DNA of 64,000 bases, taken from Kluyvera georgiana ATCC 51603. GTDB taxonomy: Bacteria; Pseudomonadota; Gammaproteobacteria; Enterobacterales; Enterobacteriaceae. The notes under the pieces were generated by a model that ran no database searches, had not been told where the DNA came from, and worked only from the letters and a program-made list of their open reading frames with translations. Positions 1-10,433 of this stretch are shown one piece after another. The number at the start of each line of letters is the position of its first letter. Position 1 is the first letter of the stretch. The translations under genes and the position numbers were made by a program. The stretch covers positions 1-64,000 of the forward strand of contig NZ_LXEU01000078.1 in NCBI RefSeq assembly GCF_001654985.1, read 5' to 3'.

Positions 1-451
1 GGGCGAATGGGGGCATAATCCACTGCCGTGGATGAATGACGACGAGCTGCGCTATCGCGCGGAAGTGCCGTGCTATTGCGGTAAGCAGGGTTGCATTGAG
101 ACCTTTATTTCCGGCACCGGTTTTGCCACCGACTACCAGCGGTTAAGCGGGCGTCCATTGAAGGGCAGTGAGATTATGCGCCTGGTGGATGAAGGTGATG
201 CGCTGGCAGAACAGGCGCTCTGTCGCTACGAGCAGCGGCTGGCGAAATCGCTGGCGCACGTGGTGAATATTCTCGACCCGGACGTGATTGTGCTGGGCGG
301 GGGGATGAGCAACGTTGAACGGCTATACCAGACGGTACCGCAGCTTGTGAAAGAATGGGTGTTTGGCGGTGAGTGCGAAACGCCGATCCGTAAAGCGCTG
401 CACGGGGACTCCAGCGGGGTTCGCGGGGCGGCGTGGCTGTGGCCGGCGTGA
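1..451 (+). CDS. mak: Fructokinase (ROK family), 3' part only
   Basis: C-terminal half of a ROK-family sugar kinase; the gene enters from the left edge and the frame is open from base 2, so its start lies outside the window. The family zinc site is visible: a His shortly after the edge, then CYCGKQGC. A glycine-rich segment ending in VLGGGMSN follows, typical of the ROK C-terminal lobe. The family phosphorylates fructose or related hexoses with ATP in the cytoplasm. It closely matches E. coli Mak (YajF). It converges on sbcC with only a REP pair between them; araJ, found here in E. coli K-12, is missing. Confidence 0.88.
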   Translation, partial: GEWGHNPLPWMNDDELRYRAEVPCYCGKQGCIETFISGTGFATDYQRLSGRPLKGSEIMRLVDEGDALAEQALCRYEQRLAKSLAHVVNILDPDVIVLGGGMSNVERLYQTVPQLVKEWVFGGECETPIRKALHGDSSGVRGAAWLWPA

Positions 452-463
452 TGCGTCGCTGTT

Positions 464-531
464 GGCCGGATAAGGCGTAGCCGCCATCCGGCACTCTGCT
501 GGAATGCCCGATGGCGCTGCGCTTATCGGGC
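464..531. repeat. REP pair (BIME-like) between convergent mak and sbcC
   Basis: Two imperfect palindromes. The first runs from GCCGGATAAGGCG to CATCCGGC (464-492); the second starts GCCCGATGGCGCT and ends CTTATCGGGC (505-531). This is the usual head-to-tail REP arrangement at the 3' ends of enterobacterial genes. It touches the sbcC stop codon and probably shields the 3' ends of both convergent transcripts. Confidence 0.8.
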
Positions 532-3500
532 CTACTCAACGGCAAACATTTTATCCAGTCGACTATATCCCAACCCGTTGATCTTCTTGACCTTAATTTG
601 CACCGGAATGCGCTCTTTCATCGCCTCAACGTGGCTGATCACGCCGATGATTTTGCCGCTGGCGTTGAGTGCGTCCAGCGCATCCAGCGCGGTATCGAGC
701 GTTTCGCTGTCGAGCGTACCGAAACCTTCATCGAGGAACAGCGAGTCGATGCGCGTTTTATGGCTGACCAGATCGGAGAGCGCCAGCGCCAGCGCGAGGC
801 TGACGAGGAAGCTTTCGCCACCGGAGAGCGTGCGGGTATCGCGTACCGCGTCCGCCTGCCAGGTGTCAACCACCTCCAGTTCCAGCGCGTCGCTGACTTT
901 ACGTTGCAACAGATAGCGACCATGCAGGCGACTAAGCTGTTCGTTGGCGAGCCACACCAGATTATCCAGCGTCAGCCCCTGGGCGAATTTACGGAATTTA
1001 TCCCCCTCTTTGGAGCCAATGAGCGCATTTAAATGCGCCCAGTCTTCCAGCACGGCATGGGCTTTTTCAATCTCAACGAACAGCGACTGCTGCTGCTGAC
1101 GATTGTCGCTGTCCTGCTTGAGCTGCTGGCGCAGTTCGCCCTGGCGCTCGCTGTTTTCGCGTAGCTGACGGGCAAGCTGCTGAAGCTGCTCCTGCACGTC
1201 GGCAAGGCTCAAATCGGCTGTCAGCGTTTCCGGGCGCACGGTCAAATGATGTTGCAACGCTTCCTGTACCTGTGCGGCGAGGGTTTGGCGCTGCTGGTGC
1301 TGCGTCTCCAGCATCTGTTTAAGCTGTTCCAGACGCTGGCGCTCGTCGGCATCCAGTAGCGCATCCAGAAATGCCTGTCGGTCCAGGAAGTGCGAGGCGG
1401 AAAGCTGCTGGTCGAAGGTCTGTTCCACCTGCTGAAGACGCTGATTTTCCAGTTTTTCTTGTTGCTGAAGCGTTTGCCACTGGCTTTCCAGCGACACACA
1501 GTCATGATGCGCCTGTTGCCAGCCGTCAAGCGAGGCCTGTTGGCCATCGTCGGCATTTTCGGCGGGCGGCAGGGTTTCCAGCAGCGGCTGAATCAACGCC
1601 AGCTGCTGTTGGGTGCTCTGGCTTTGCGCCTGTTGCTGTTGCCACTGGGCTATCTCGGTTTCGCGCGCCGTCAGCCAACTGTTTTCATCGCCAGCCTGCG
1701 GTTGCGACAGGCCAAAAGCCGTGAACGATTGATTAAGCGCGGCAGTACGCTGCTCCTGTTCTTCGCGTAGCTGCGTTAGCTGCGCCTCAAGCTCGCGAAG
1801 CTGCTGTTCCAGCGTCAGGCGTTGTTGGTGCTGATAACGCTGCTGTTCGGCGTCATCCTGCGCGGCCAGCCAGCCGTTGATATCGTCAGTCGGTTGCAGA
1901 TCGATATGTAGATGCTGGAGCGTCTCCTGCCACTGTGAGGTAAGCGCTTGCTCCTGCTGAGAAAGCGAGGTGAGCTCGTCATTTTCTTTCTGCTGCTGTT
2001 TTTGCAGCGTCTCCTGCTGGCCACGCAGCGTCGCGCCGTTTTCGGCCAGCTGCGAAACCTCTTTTTCCAGCGCATCGCGACGTGCTTTATTGGCGTCCGG
2101 TTTTAAAGCCTGATATTCGGCCAGCGCCGGATGGCTGGTGGAACCGCACAGCGGGCACGGCGCGCCTGGCTGGAGACGCGCGCGCTCGGCTTCCAGCTTA
2201 ACGATGGTGTCTTCCAAATCGCAAATGGCCTTAACGTCGGCCAACAGCTGTTTTTTCTCTTTATAGACCTGGCGAAGCTGGGTCAGTTCGGCGATTATTT
2301 TCTCCAACTGCTGCTGGCGCTGCTGCTGAGCATCCATCAGCTGCTGTCGGCGGGCGTTGAGCGGGATAAACCGTGCGTGCAGGCTGCTGAGCTGCTGGCG
2401 CTGCGGGCGCGCCGCCGCGTGTTCGGCGATTCGGGCGGCGACCTCTTCCTGCGTGAGCGTCAGCGTGGAAGGCGGTAGCTGGTTCAGCTGTGTTGCCAGC
2501 GCATTACGGCGCTGTTCTTGCGTTTGTTGCTGCGCACGTTCCCGCGTCTGCTGAGCAAATGCGCTCCGCCATCCGGTGAGCTCGCCTTGCCAGCGCTGAA
2601 TATGTTCATGCGCCTGAAGCCATTGTTGCTGTTGTTGCAGCGACTGCGTGAGCGCGGCGTGCTGGTGTTCCGCGCTGTAGCGAATGCGATCTCGCAGGGT
2701 GCGTGCTGCCTGTAAGCGAGTATTCACTTGCAGAACCTGCGCACGGGTTTTGGCCACCGTGGCGGCCTGTTCCTGCATCTGTGACCAGTGCGGGCGCAGC
2801 GCTTCAGCGGGCTGCGCGCGGCTCAGCACGGCGAGCTGCGGCTGCGCCGCTTCCAGCACCTGCTGGGATTCTTTCAACGCCTGCTGGGTTTTCTGCCCGT
2901 CTTGTTCCAGCTCCGTACGGCGTGACAGCCATTGCTGATGCGTGAGGGCGGTCGCCTGCTGTTGTTGCCACTGCTTTTCATCGGAAGTAAGCGCCTGCAA
3001 ACTTTGCTGTAGGGACTGTTGCTGCTCTTCGCTCAGCAGCACCACACCGCTGGCCTGGGCCTGAAGCTTGTCGAGGTCATTACGCGCCTGCTTATGTTTT
3101 TCAAAGACCTGCGCGGAAATCTGGCCGTAAATTTCGGTGCCGGTCAACTCTTCCAGCAGCTCGGCGCGCTCTTTCGGTTTGGCGTTGAGGAAGGCGGCAA
3201 ACTGGCCCTGTGAGAGCAACATGGAGCGGGTAAAGCGGCCATAGTCCAGCCCGCTGAGCGACGCGGTCATCTCCAGCTTGTCTTTGACCTTATCCGCCAG
3301 AATTTGCCCGTCGGCGCAGCGTGCCAGTTCGACGCGCGGCGCCTGTAAATTACCGTCCGGCTGGTTGCGCGCGCGGTTCTGGCTCCAGAAGGCGCGATAG
3401 GCGACGCCCTGTACTTCAAACTCGACTTCCGCCAGACACTCGGCGGTGTCGCGGGTCATCAGGTCATTTTGTGACTGCGAAACGGTATTGAGGCGCGGCG

Positions 3501-3672
3501 TCTCGTGGTACAGCGCCAGGCAGATGGCGTCGAGCAGGGTGGTTTTGCCCGCGCCGGTCGGGCCGGTGATGGCAAACAGACCGTTGCTGGCGAAAGGCTC
3601 CTGGGTGAAATCGATTTTCCACTCACCTTTGAGCGAGTTAAGATTTTTCAGGCGCAGGCTGAGAATTTTCAT
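532..3672 (-). CDS. sbcC: Exonuclease subunit SbcC (SMC/Rad50-like ATPase)
   Basis: Large subunit of the SbcCD nuclease, which cleaves hairpins and protein-blocked double-strand ends. At 1046 aa it is the usual family size. Walker A GPTGAGKT lies at residues 37-44. A very long glutamine-rich coiled coil is split by a zinc hook, CPLC, at about residues 506-509. The ABC signature LSGGES and Walker [11 protein letters not shown] lie near the C terminus. The ATG overlaps the sbcD TGA (ATGA), so the two are translationally coupled. The gene ends against a REP pair. Confidence 0.97.
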   Translation of the reverse strand: MKILSLRLKNLNSLKGEWKIDFTQEPFASNGLFAITGPTGAGKTTLLDAICLALYHETPRLNTVSQSQNDLMTRDTAECLAEVEFEVQGVAYRAFWSQNRARNQPDGNLQAPRVELARCADGQILADKVKDKLEMTASLSGLDYGRFTRSMLLSQGQFAAFLNAKPKERAELLEELTGTEIYGQISAQVFEKHKQARNDLDKLQAQASGVVLLSEEQQQSLQQSLQALTSDEKQWQQQQATALTHQQWLSRRTELEQDGQKTQQALKESQQVLEAAQPQLAVLSRAQPAEALRPHWSQMQEQAATVAKTRAQVLQVNTRLQAARTLRDRIRYSAEHQHAALTQSLQQQQQWLQAHEHIQRWQGELTGWRSAFAQQTRERAQQQTQEQRRNALATQLNQLPPSTLTLTQEEVAARIAEHAAARPQRQQLSSLHARFIPLNARRQQLMDAQQQRQQQLEKIIAELTQLRQVYKEKKQLLADVKAICDLEDTIVKLEAERARLQPGAPCPLCGSTSHPALAEYQALKPDANKARRDALEKEVSQLAENGATLRGQQETLQKQQQKENDELTSLSQQEQALTSQWQETLQHLHIDLQPTDDINGWLAAQDDAEQQRYQHQQRLTLEQQLRELEAQLTQLREEQEQRTAALNQSFTAFGLSQPQAGDENSWLTARETEIAQWQQQQAQSQSTQQQLALIQPLLETLPPAENADDGQQASLDGWQQAHHDCVSLESQWQTLQQQEKLENQRLQQVEQTFDQQLSASHFLDRQAFLDALLDADERQRLEQLKQMLETQHQQRQTLAAQVQEALQHHLTVRPETLTADLSLADVQEQLQQLARQLRENSERQGELRQQLKQDSDNRQQQQSLFVEIEKAHAVLEDWAHLNALIGSKEGDKFRKFAQGLTLDNLVWLANEQLSRLHGRYLLQRKVSDALELEVVDTWQADAVRDTRTLSGGESFLVSLALALALSDLVSHKTRIDSLFLDEGFGTLDSETLDTALDALDALNASGKIIGVISHVEAMKERIPVQIKVKKINGLGYSRLDKMFAVE

Positions 3673-4871
3673 GGTTGTTGTTCCTCGCCAAGGCTGTTTA
3701 GCGTTTCGGTAAACAGCGTTTGCAGGCGTTGCTGCTGCGGTTCCTCAAGCGTTTCCAGCGCCAGGCGGCGTTGGAACACCTCTTCAATACTCAGCTCGCT
3801 CAGGGTTTCACGCGTCTGACTTTCCAGAATACGCTGGCGCTGCTTGCGGCTGCGGCGCACCAGCAGCACCTCGACCGGGAGTTCGTCGGTGATGGCCTGG
3901 ATTTTACGTTGAATGTCATGCAGATATTCGTCGCTGGTGATTTCGATATCGAGCCACGTGGTGGCCTCGGTATCGGTTTTCTCCCACGCCGCGAGCTGTG
4001 CGCTGATGCTGTCGAAATCGCCCTTAATCACCGCCAGCGCCTGCGTGATGGGGACGGTTAGCGGGGTCACTGCGGCCAGCTTGCCGTCGCTAAATGTCAC
4101 CAGGTTTACGCTTTTCGCTTTGCCGGTTTCGTCAAAGCTTAACGGGAGAGGCGAGCCGCTATAGCGGATATGCTCGCTGCCGCCGATTTTCTGCGCCCGG
4201 TGAATATGCCCCAGCGCGATGTAATCGGCTGGCGGGAAATTCTGCGCCGGGAAAGCATCCAGCGTGCCAATATAGATATCGCGCACCGCGTCGCTTTTAC
4301 TGGCGCCGACGGTGGTCAGATGGCCGCTGGCGATGATCGGCAGCGGCAGGTCGCCGCGTAGCCCGCAGGCCTGTTGATACTGCTGCTGATAGTAATCAGT
4401 GATGCTTTCCAGCACCTGACGTACTTTTTCATTGCCAGAAAGCCCCGCCTGGCTGGTGATGATGTCGCGCGGACGCAGAAACGGCACCGGGCAGAACACT
4501 GCGCCGGGCGTGCCGTCGCGCTGATTCAGAATAAACGGCGCATGACCCGCGCTGGCAATCACCGTGGTATTGAGGAACGACAGAATATCGCGCGATTCGT
4601 TAAGTGTCGCCACCGAGTCATGGTTGCCCGCCAGCACCACCAGATGGCAGCCCGTTTGCTGAAGATTGACCACAAAGCGGTTATACAGCTCGCGCGCGTA
4701 GCTCGGCGGCGAACCGGTATCGAAGATGTCGCCCGCGACGATAATCGCGTCTACGCGCTCCGCCTCGGCGGTGGTCAGCAGCCAGCGCAGAAAGGCATCG
4801 TGTTCGGCCGCGCGGCTCTTGCTGTAGAAGTTCTGGCCGAGGTGCCAGTCCGAGGTATGGATAATGCGCAT
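3669..4871 (-). CDS. sbcD: Exonuclease subunit SbcD (Mre11-like)
   Basis: Metallophosphoesterase nuclease subunit that pairs with SbcC. Family metal motifs are present in order: DWHLG near the N terminus, GDIFDTG, GNHD and GHIHRAQ. I start at the ATG giving [11 protein letters not shown] (400 aa, the family length); an in-frame ATG 45 bases upstream would add 15 residues with no family counterpart. The gene is first in the sbcDC operon and overlaps sbcC by 4 bases. It is divergent from phoB, with 191 bases between the two start codons. Confidence 0.96.
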   Translation of the reverse strand: MRIIHTSDWHLGQNFYSKSRAAEHDAFLRWLLTTAEAERVDAIIVAGDIFDTGSPPSYARELYNRFVVNLQQTGCHLVVLAGNHDSVATLNESRDILSFLNTTVIASAGHAPFILNQRDGTPGAVFCPVPFLRPRDIITSQAGLSGNEKVRQVLESITDYYQQQYQQACGLRGDLPLPIIASGHLTTVGASKSDAVRDIYIGTLDAFPAQNFPPADYIALGHIHRAQKIGGSEHIRYSGSPLPLSFDETGKAKSVNLVTFSDGKLAAVTPLTVPITQALAVIKGDFDSISAQLAAWEKTDTEATTWLDIEITSDEYLHDIQRKIQAITDELPVEVLLVRRSRKQRQRILESQTRETLSELSIEEVFQRRLALETLEEPQQQRLQTLFTETLNSLGEEQQP

Positions 4872-4998
4872 AGCGATTCCGTAAGAAGTGACGTAAAGTT
4901 GATTATAAACATTCACCTACGCTGGGGTCGATGAGCGCGTATGGCGCGTGTCATAAACGCTTAAGCGCGATCATCAAACGGTCATGTTTATCATAAAA

Positions 4999-5016
4999 CT
5001 GTCATAAATCTGACGC
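4999..5016 (+). promoter_or_regulatory. Pho box of phoB
   Basis: CTGTCATAAATCTGACGC has the two 7-base repeats with a 4-base A/T spacer of a Pho box. A consensus -10, TATAAT, follows at 5031-5036. The arrangement matches autoregulated phoBR, where PhoB~P substitutes for a -35 contact. Confidence 0.88.
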
Positions 5017-5062
5017 ATAATGACGCCGTATATAATACTGATGTCTAAAAACAGGGCAAATA

Positions 5063-5752
5063 ATGGCAAGACGTATTCTGGTCGTTGAAGATGAAGCGCC
5101 AATCCGCGAAATGGTCTGTTTCGTGCTGGAACAAAACGGTTTTCAGCCGGTAGAAGCGGAAGATTACGATACCGCAGTGAGTAAACTGAATGAACCCTGG
5201 CCCGACCTTATTCTGCTCGACTGGATGCTACCGGGCGGTTCGGGGCTGCAATTTATTAAGCATATCAAACGTGAAGCCTTAACCCGCGATATTCCGGTAG
5301 TGATGCTGACTGCTCGCGGTGAAGAGGAAGATCGGGTGCGCGGCCTGGAGACGGGCGCGGATGATTACATTACTAAGCCCTTCTCACCAAAAGAGCTGGT
5401 CGCGCGCATTAAAGCCGTGATGCGGCGCATTTCACCGATGGCGGTGGAAGAGGTGATCGAGATGCAGGGCCTGAGCCTCGATCCCACTTCCCATCGCGTG
5501 ATGACTGGCGAAAACCCTCTCGATATGGGGCCGACCGAGTTTAAGCTATTACACTTCTTTATGACTCACCCGGAGCGCGTGTACAGCCGTGAACAGCTGC
5601 TGAACCACGTCTGGGGTACCAACGTGTATGTGGAAGACCGTACCGTCGACGTTCATATTCGTCGGCTGCGTAAGGCGCTGGAGCACAGCGGCCACGATCG
5701 TATGGTGCAAACCGTTCGCGGCACGGGCTATCGTTTCTCTGCCCGATTCTAA
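5063..5752 (+). CDS. phoB: Phosphate response regulator PhoB
   Basis: OmpR/PhoB-family response regulator, 229 aa. The N-terminal receiver has the acidic pocket (VVEDE, residues 7-11), the phospho-acceptor Asp in LLDWMLPG (about residue 54) and the conserved Lys in ITKPF. The C-terminal winged-helix domain ends in VRGTGYRF. When phosphorylated by PhoR under phosphate limitation it binds Pho boxes, including the one just upstream. phoR follows after 21 bases in the same operon. Confidence 0.98.
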   Translation: MARRILVVEDEAPIREMVCFVLEQNGFQPVEAEDYDTAVSKLNEPWPDLILLDWMLPGGSGLQFIKHIKREALTRDIPVVMLTARGEEEDRVRGLETGADDYITKPFSPKELVARIKAVMRRISPMAVEEVIEMQGLSLDPTSHRVMTGENPLDMGPTEFKLLHFFMTHPERVYSREQLLNHVWGTNVYVEDRTVDVHIRRLRKALEHSGHDRMVQTVRGTGYRFSARF

Positions 5753-5773
5753 TTTTTGACAGGAGAGTGACGC

Positions 5774-7069
5774 GTGCTGGAACGGCTGTCATGGAAAAGG
5801 CTGGCCCTGGAGCTGCTATTATGCTGTCTCCCGGCTGTCGTACTGGGACTGATTTTTGGTTATCTGCCGTGGTTTTTACTGGCGGCAGTGACCGGCCTGC
5901 TGATCTGGCATTTCTGGAATCTGTTGCGTTTGTCGTGGTGGCTGTGGGTCGATAGAAGTATGACGCCGCCGCCGGGGCGCGGCAGCTGGGAGCCGCTGCT
6001 GTACGGGCTTAACCAGATGCAGTTGCGTAATAAAAAGCGTCGCCGCGAGCTGGGAAATCTGATTAAACGCTTTCGTAGCGGCGCCGAGTCGCTGCCAGAC
6101 GCCGTGGTGTTGACCACGGAAGAAGGGGCGATCTTCTGGTGTAATGGCCTTGCCCAGCAACTGCTGGGGCTTCGCTGGCCCGACGATAGCGGGCAAAACA
6201 TCCTCAACCTGCTGCGTTACCCCGAATTTACCCAACACCTCAAAAAACGCGATTTTCTCAAGCCGCTGCATCTGGTGCTGAATAACGGTCGCCATCTGGA
6301 AATCCGCGTTATGCCGTATACCGACCGTCAGCTGCTGATGGTGGCGCGCGACGTGACGCAGATGCACCAGTTGGAAGGTGCGCGGCGTAATTTCTTTGCC
6401 AACGTCAGCCATGAGTTACGTACGCCGCTCACCGTGCTGCAGGGTTATCTGGAAATGATGCACGAGCAGGTGCTGGAAGGGAACGTGCGTGAAAAAGCGC
6501 TGCACACCATGCGCGAGCAGACCCAGCGCATGGAAGGGTTGGTCAGGCAGCTGTTAACGCTGTCGAAGATTGAAGCCTCGCCAACGCTCGCGCTGAATGA
6601 AAAAATCGACGTACCGATGATGCTGCGGGTGGTCGAACGTGAAGCACAGACGCTGAGCCAGAATAAGCATCAGTTCCGCTTTGAAGTCGATGAAACGCTG
6701 AAGGTGCTGGGCAATGAGGATCAGCTGCGCAGCGCGATGTCGAATCTGGTCTATAACGCCGTGAATCATACGCCGGAAGGTACGTTGATTACGGTGCGCT
6801 GGCAGCATGCACCGCATGGGGCGCTGTTTAGCGTCGAAGATAACGGGCCGGGCATCGCGCCAGAGCACCTGCCAAGGCTCACCGAACGCTTTTATCGTGT
6901 GGATAAAGCGCGCTCCAGGCAGACCGGCGGCAGTGGGCTGGGGTTAGCGATTGTGAAACATGCCGTCAGCCACCACGACAGTCGCCTGGAGATTAGCAGT
7001 GAAGTCGGCAAGGGATCGTGCTTTAGTTTCCTGCTGCCGGAACGTTTAATTGCCAAAAACAGCGACTGA
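5774..7069 (+). CDS. phoR: Phosphate sensor histidine kinase PhoR
   Basis: Membrane sensor kinase, 431 aa, the E. coli length. It starts with GTG at 5774 behind an AGGAGAG ribosome site. Two adjacent hydrophobic segments lie in about residues 10-50, then a charged linker and a PAS domain. The phospho-accepting His is in SHELRTPL. ATPase boxes follow: [23 protein letters not shown] and GLGLAIVKH. It phosphorylates or dephosphorylates PhoB according to the state of the Pst-PhoU complex. A strong hairpin downstream ends the operon. Confidence 0.98.
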   Translation: MLERLSWKRLALELLLCCLPAVVLGLIFGYLPWFLLAAVTGLLIWHFWNLLRLSWWLWVDRSMTPPPGRGSWEPLLYGLNQMQLRNKKRRRELGNLIKRFRSGAESLPDAVVLTTEEGAIFWCNGLAQQLLGLRWPDDSGQNILNLLRYPEFTQHLKKRDFLKPLHLVLNNGRHLEIRVMPYTDRQLLMVARDVTQMHQLEGARRNFFANVSHELRTPLTVLQGYLEMMHEQVLEGNVREKALHTMREQTQRMEGLVRQLLTLSKIEASPTLALNEKIDVPMMLRVVEREAQTLSQNKHQFRFEVDETLKVLGNEDQLRSAMSNLVYNAVNHTPEGTLITVRWQHAPHGALFSVEDNGPGIAPEHLPRLTERFYRVDKARSRQTGGSGLGLAIVKHAVSHHDSRLEISSEVGKGSCFSFLLPERLIAKNSD

Positions 7070-7096
7070 TCGCCAGCTTGTCATCTTAACTTTCCA

Positions 7097-7123
7097 CAGA
7101 CCAGCCCTGGCTGGTCTGTTTGC
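7097..7123 (+). terminator. Terminator of phoBR
   Basis: Perfect 8-bp stem CAGACCAG / CTGGTCTG (7097-7104 and 7111-7118), loop CCCTGG, followed by TTTGCTTT, 28 bases after the phoR stop. Confidence 0.8.
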
Positions 7124-7478
7124 TTTGCAGTTAAGAAAACGCTGCCTGATTAACGAACGTCTGGTTGTTTTTTGTTCGCATGATTAGCCGGATGTTTTTC
7201 TTAAATCCAGTCAATAAGTCTGGTTGTTAATTGAGTATCAATATAATCATCTGGTTTTGCGATCCCGTGTTGCTTTAAAACGTTATAAGCGTTTAAATTG
7301 GCCCCCGTACGGTCGTAAACAGACTGTTTATACGCGGTAAATCAAAAAACTATTCTTATTTACTCCGCGAAGGGAGCATATCCCTCTGAGTTTATCGTTG
7401 GTTTGCTCTGTATCATTCCGCTGAATCCATTGCGATAAATTTGTTTTACAACACCACATCCACAGGCAGTAGTTACAT
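7124..7478 (+). promoter_or_regulatory. Long structured upstream region / leader of brnQ
   Basis: This gene-free stretch holds a perfect -10 hexamer TATAAT at 7242-7247 without an obvious -35, which would give a leader of about 225 bases. Three copies of TCTGGTT(G/T)T start at 7160, 7219 and 7250. Two hairpins follow: CGCGGTAAAT paired with ATTTA-CT-CCGCG (7333-7369), and AGGGA/TCCCT (7371-7385). TTATCG and CGATAA flank the rest. I recognise no named riboswitch; control of branched-chain amino-acid uptake is inferred only from position. Confidence 0.45.
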
Positions 7479-8798
7479 ATGACCCATCAATTAAAATCGC
7501 GTGACATCATCGCTCTGGGCTTCATGACCTTTGCGTTGTTTGTTGGCGCAGGTAACATCATTTTTCCTCCTATGGTTGGTCTGCAGGCCGGTCCTCACGT
7601 CTGGACCGCGGCGATCGGCTTCCTGATTACTGCTGTGGGTCTTCCGGTGCTGACCGTAGTCGCGCTCGCCAAAGTGGGCGGCGGCGTTGATAGCCTGAGT
7701 ACGCCAATCGGCAAAGTGGCGGGCGTGCTGCTTGCCACCGTCTGCTATCTGGCGGTTGGGCCGCTGTTCGCTACGCCGCGTACCGCGACCGTCTCGTTTG
7801 AAATTGGTATTGCGCCGCTGACCGGTAGCGGTGAACTGCCGCTGTTTATCTATAGCCTTATCTATTTTGCGCTAGTGATTCTGGTCTCGCTGTATCCGGG
7901 CAAGCTGCTCGATACCGTCGGCAACTTCCTGGCGCCGCTGAAAATTCTGGCGCTGATTGTGCTGGCCGTTGCGGCGGTTATCTGGCCTGCCGGCCCGATC
8001 AGCCATGCGCTGGATGCCTATGAAACCGCCGCGTTTTCTAATGGTTTCGTTAACGGCTACCTGACCATGGACACGCTTGGCGCGATGGTCTTCGGGATTG
8101 TTATCGTTAACGCCGCACGTTCTCGCGGTGTGACGGAAGCGCGTTTACTGACTCGCTACACTATCTGGGCCGGTCTGATGGCCGGTGTCGGCCTGACGCT
8201 GCTGTACCTGGCGCTGTTCCGCCTGGGTTCTGATAGCGCGATTCTGGTCGATCAGAACGCCAACGGCGCGGCGATTCTGCATGCTTACGTTCAGCACACT
8301 TTTGGGGGGGCCGGGAGCTTCCTGCTGGCGGCGCTGATCTTCATCGCCTGTCTGGTAACCGCGGTTGGCCTGACCTGCGCTTGTGCCGAGTTTTTTGCTC
8401 AGTACCTGCCGTTCTCCTACCGCACGCTGGTGTTTATCCTTGGTCTGTTCTCAATGGCGGTGTCAAATCTGGGGCTCAGCCATCTGATTCAGATTTCGAT
8501 TCCGGTGCTGACGGCCATCTATCCACCGTGTATCGCACTTGTAGTACTCAGCTTTACGCGTAATTGGTGGCATAATTCGGGCCGCGTTATTGCACCACCG
8601 ATGTTCATCAGCCTTGTTTTTGGTATCCTTGACGGGATTAAAGCCTCTGCGTTCGCAGACGTGCTGCCGGGGTGGGCCGCTCGTCTGCCGCTGGCCGAGC
8701 AGGGTCTGGCATGGCTGATGCCGACGGTCGTTATGGCGGTTCTGGCGATTGTCTGGGACCGTATGGCGGGTCGTCAGGTGACATCAAGCGCGCATTAA
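7479..8798 (+). CDS. brnQ: Branched-chain amino acid transporter BrnQ (LIV-II)
   Basis: Inner-membrane LIVCS-family cation symporter for leucine, isoleucine and valine, 439 aa as in E. coli. Almost the whole protein is hydrophobic, consistent with about 12 membrane helices. The N terminus [20 protein letters not shown] and the [11 protein letters not shown] motif are characteristic. It has its own leader and ends in a strong hairpin before proY. Confidence 0.97.
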   Translation: MTHQLKSRDIIALGFMTFALFVGAGNIIFPPMVGLQAGPHVWTAAIGFLITAVGLPVLTVVALAKVGGGVDSLSTPIGKVAGVLLATVCYLAVGPLFATPRTATVSFEIGIAPLTGSGELPLFIYSLIYFALVILVSLYPGKLLDTVGNFLAPLKILALIVLAVAAVIWPAGPISHALDAYETAAFSNGFVNGYLTMDTLGAMVFGIVIVNAARSRGVTEARLLTRYTIWAGLMAGVGLTLLYLALFRLGSDSAILVDQNANGAAILHAYVQHTFGGAGSFLLAALIFIACLVTAVGLTCACAEFFAQYLPFSYRTLVFILGLFSMAVSNLGLSHLIQISIPVLTAIYPPCIALVVLSFTRNWWHNSGRVIAPPMFISLVFGILDGIKASAFADVLPGWAARLPLAEQGLAWLMPTVVMAVLAIVWDRMAGRQVTSSAH

Positions 8799-8823
8799 TT
8801 CGCGTCGCAGAGTCAGGTGTTTT

Positions 8824-8857
8824 AACCACGGAACGTGATGTTCCGTGGTTTTTTATT
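8824..8857 (+). terminator. Terminator after brnQ
   Basis: Perfect 11-bp stem AACCACGGAAC / GTTCCGTGGTT (8824-8834 and 8840-8850), 5-base loop, then TTTTTATTTT. Confidence 0.9.
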
Positions 8858-8911
8858 TTGGGTACTTTCACCTAAGTCCTTCGCGGTGACGCGGGGGATG
8901 ATGGGTATGAC

Positions 8912-10279
8912 ATGGCACTGGAAACGATGGAAAACAACAAGCTGAAGCGCGGGCTAAGCACCCGACACATTCGCTTTATGGCCCTCGGATCGGCAATTGG
9001 TACGGGGCTGTTTTACGGCTCCGCCGACGCCATCAAGATGGCCGGGCCAAGCGTGCTGCTGGCCTATATTATCGGCGGCGTGGCCGCTTATATCATTATG
9101 CGCGCACTGGGCGAGATGTCGGTACATAACCCTGCCGCCAGCTCGTTCTCCCGCTATGCGCAGGAAAACCTCGGCCCGCTGGCGGGCTATATTACCGGCT
9201 GGACCTACTGTTTTGAGATTTTGATTGTCGCCATTGCCGACGTCACCGCGTTCGGCATCTATATGGGCGTCTGGTTCCCGGCGGTACCGCACTGGATCTG
9301 GGTGCTCAGCGTGGTGCTGATTATCTGCGCCATTAACCTGATGAGCGTGAAGGTATTTGGCGAGCTGGAGTTCTGGTTCTCCTTCTTCAAAGTCGCCACC
9401 ATCATCATCATGATCGTGGCCGGTTTTGGCATCATTATCTGGGGCATCGGCAACGGCGGGCAGCCAACGGGTATTCATAACCTGTGGAGCAACGGCGGCT
9501 TCTTCAGCAACGGCTGGCTCGGCATGGTGATGTCATTGCAGATGGTGATGTTCGCCTACGGCGGTATCGAGATTATCGGTATCACCGCCGGGGAAGCGAA
9601 AGACCCGGAGAAATCCATTCCGCGCGCCATCAACTCCGTGCCGATGCGTATTCTGGTGTTCTACGTGGGGACGCTGTTCGTGATTATGTCCATCTACCCG
9701 TGGAACCAGGTGGGCACCGACGGCAGCCCGTTTGTGCTGACTTTCCAGCATATGGGGATTACCTTCGCGGCCAGTATTCTTAACTTCGTGGTGCTGACGG
9801 CGTCGCTGTCGGCGATTAACTCTGATGTGTTTGGCGTCGGGCGTATGCTGCACGGCATGGCCGAGCAGGGCAGCGCGCCGAAGGTGTTTGCGAAAACCTC
9901 GCGCCGCGGTATTCCGTGGGTGACGGTGATGGTGATGACCATCGCGCTGCTGTTCGCGGTGTACCTGAACTACATCATGCCGGAAAACGTCTTCCTGGTG
10001 ATCGCGTCGCTGGCCACCTTCGCCACCGTGTGGGTGTGGATTATGATTCTGCTGTCGCAGGTGGCGTTCCGTCGTCGTCTGTCGGCAGATGAAGTTAAGG
10101 CGTTGAAGTTTAAGGTGCCGGGCGGCGTCGCCACTACCATTGTGGGGCTGGTGTTCCTGGTCTTTATCATCGGCCTGATTGGCTATCACCCGGATACGCG
10201 CATCTCGCTGTACGTTGGTTTTGCGTGGATTATCCTGCTGCTGGTGGGGTGGATGTTTAAAACCCGTCGCAGTCGCTGA
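8912..10279 (+). CDS. proY: Proline-specific permease ProY (APC family)
   Basis: Amino-acid permease of the APC superfamily with about 12 membrane segments; the N-terminal family motif [20 protein letters not shown] is clear. The E. coli homologue is a cryptic proline transporter. The start is ambiguous: ATG at 8912 has GGG six bases upstream and gives 455 aa; ATG at 8927 gives MENNKLKRG, closer to the E. coli N terminus. Expression may rely on read-through from brnQ or its own promoter. The C terminus is slightly shorter than in E. coli. Confidence 0.95.
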   Translation: MALETMENNKLKRGLSTRHIRFMALGSAIGTGLFYGSADAIKMAGPSVLLAYIIGGVAAYIIMRALGEMSVHNPAASSFSRYAQENLGPLAGYITGWTYCFEILIVAIADVTAFGIYMGVWFPAVPHWIWVLSVVLIICAINLMSVKVFGELEFWFSFFKVATIIIMIVAGFGIIIWGIGNGGQPTGIHNLWSNGGFFSNGWLGMVMSLQMVMFAYGGIEIIGITAGEAKDPEKSIPRAINSVPMRILVFYVGTLFVIMSIYPWNQVGTDGSPFVLTFQHMGITFAASILNFVVLTASLSAINSDVFGVGRMLHGMAEQGSAPKVFAKTSRRGIPWVTVMVMTIALLFAVYLNYIMPENVFLVIASLATFATVWVWIMILLSQVAFRRRLSADEVKALKFKVPGGVATTIVGLVFLVFIIGLIGYHPDTRISLYVGFAWIILLLVGWMFKTRRSR

Positions 10280-10296
10280 TCATCGCGAACGTTGTT

Positions 10297-10323
10297 AAAC
10301 CCGGCCTCGCGCCGGGTTTTTTG
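10297..10323 (+). terminator. Terminator after proY
   Basis: Stem AACCCGGC / GCCGGGTT (10298-10305 and 10311-10318), loop CTCGC, then TTTTTG. Confidence 0.88.
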
Positions 10324-10345
10324 TTTGTGCAATCTGCGCCCCCGT

Positions 10346-10355
10346 CCTCCTCCCT
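10346..10355 (-). promoter_or_regulatory. Possible MalT box upstream of malZ
   Basis: On the minus strand this reads AGGGAGGAGG, a 9/10 match to the MalT-box consensus GGGGA(T/G)GAGG. malZ belongs to the MalT regulon in E. coli. Only one convincing copy was found. Confidence 0.35.
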
Positions 10356-10433
10356 ACAAAAAAGTTTGAAAGAGGATTAGAGGGGCAGGGACGTATGGCA
10401 AGGTGTGCTCATTTTGATGATAGGGGATAGATG

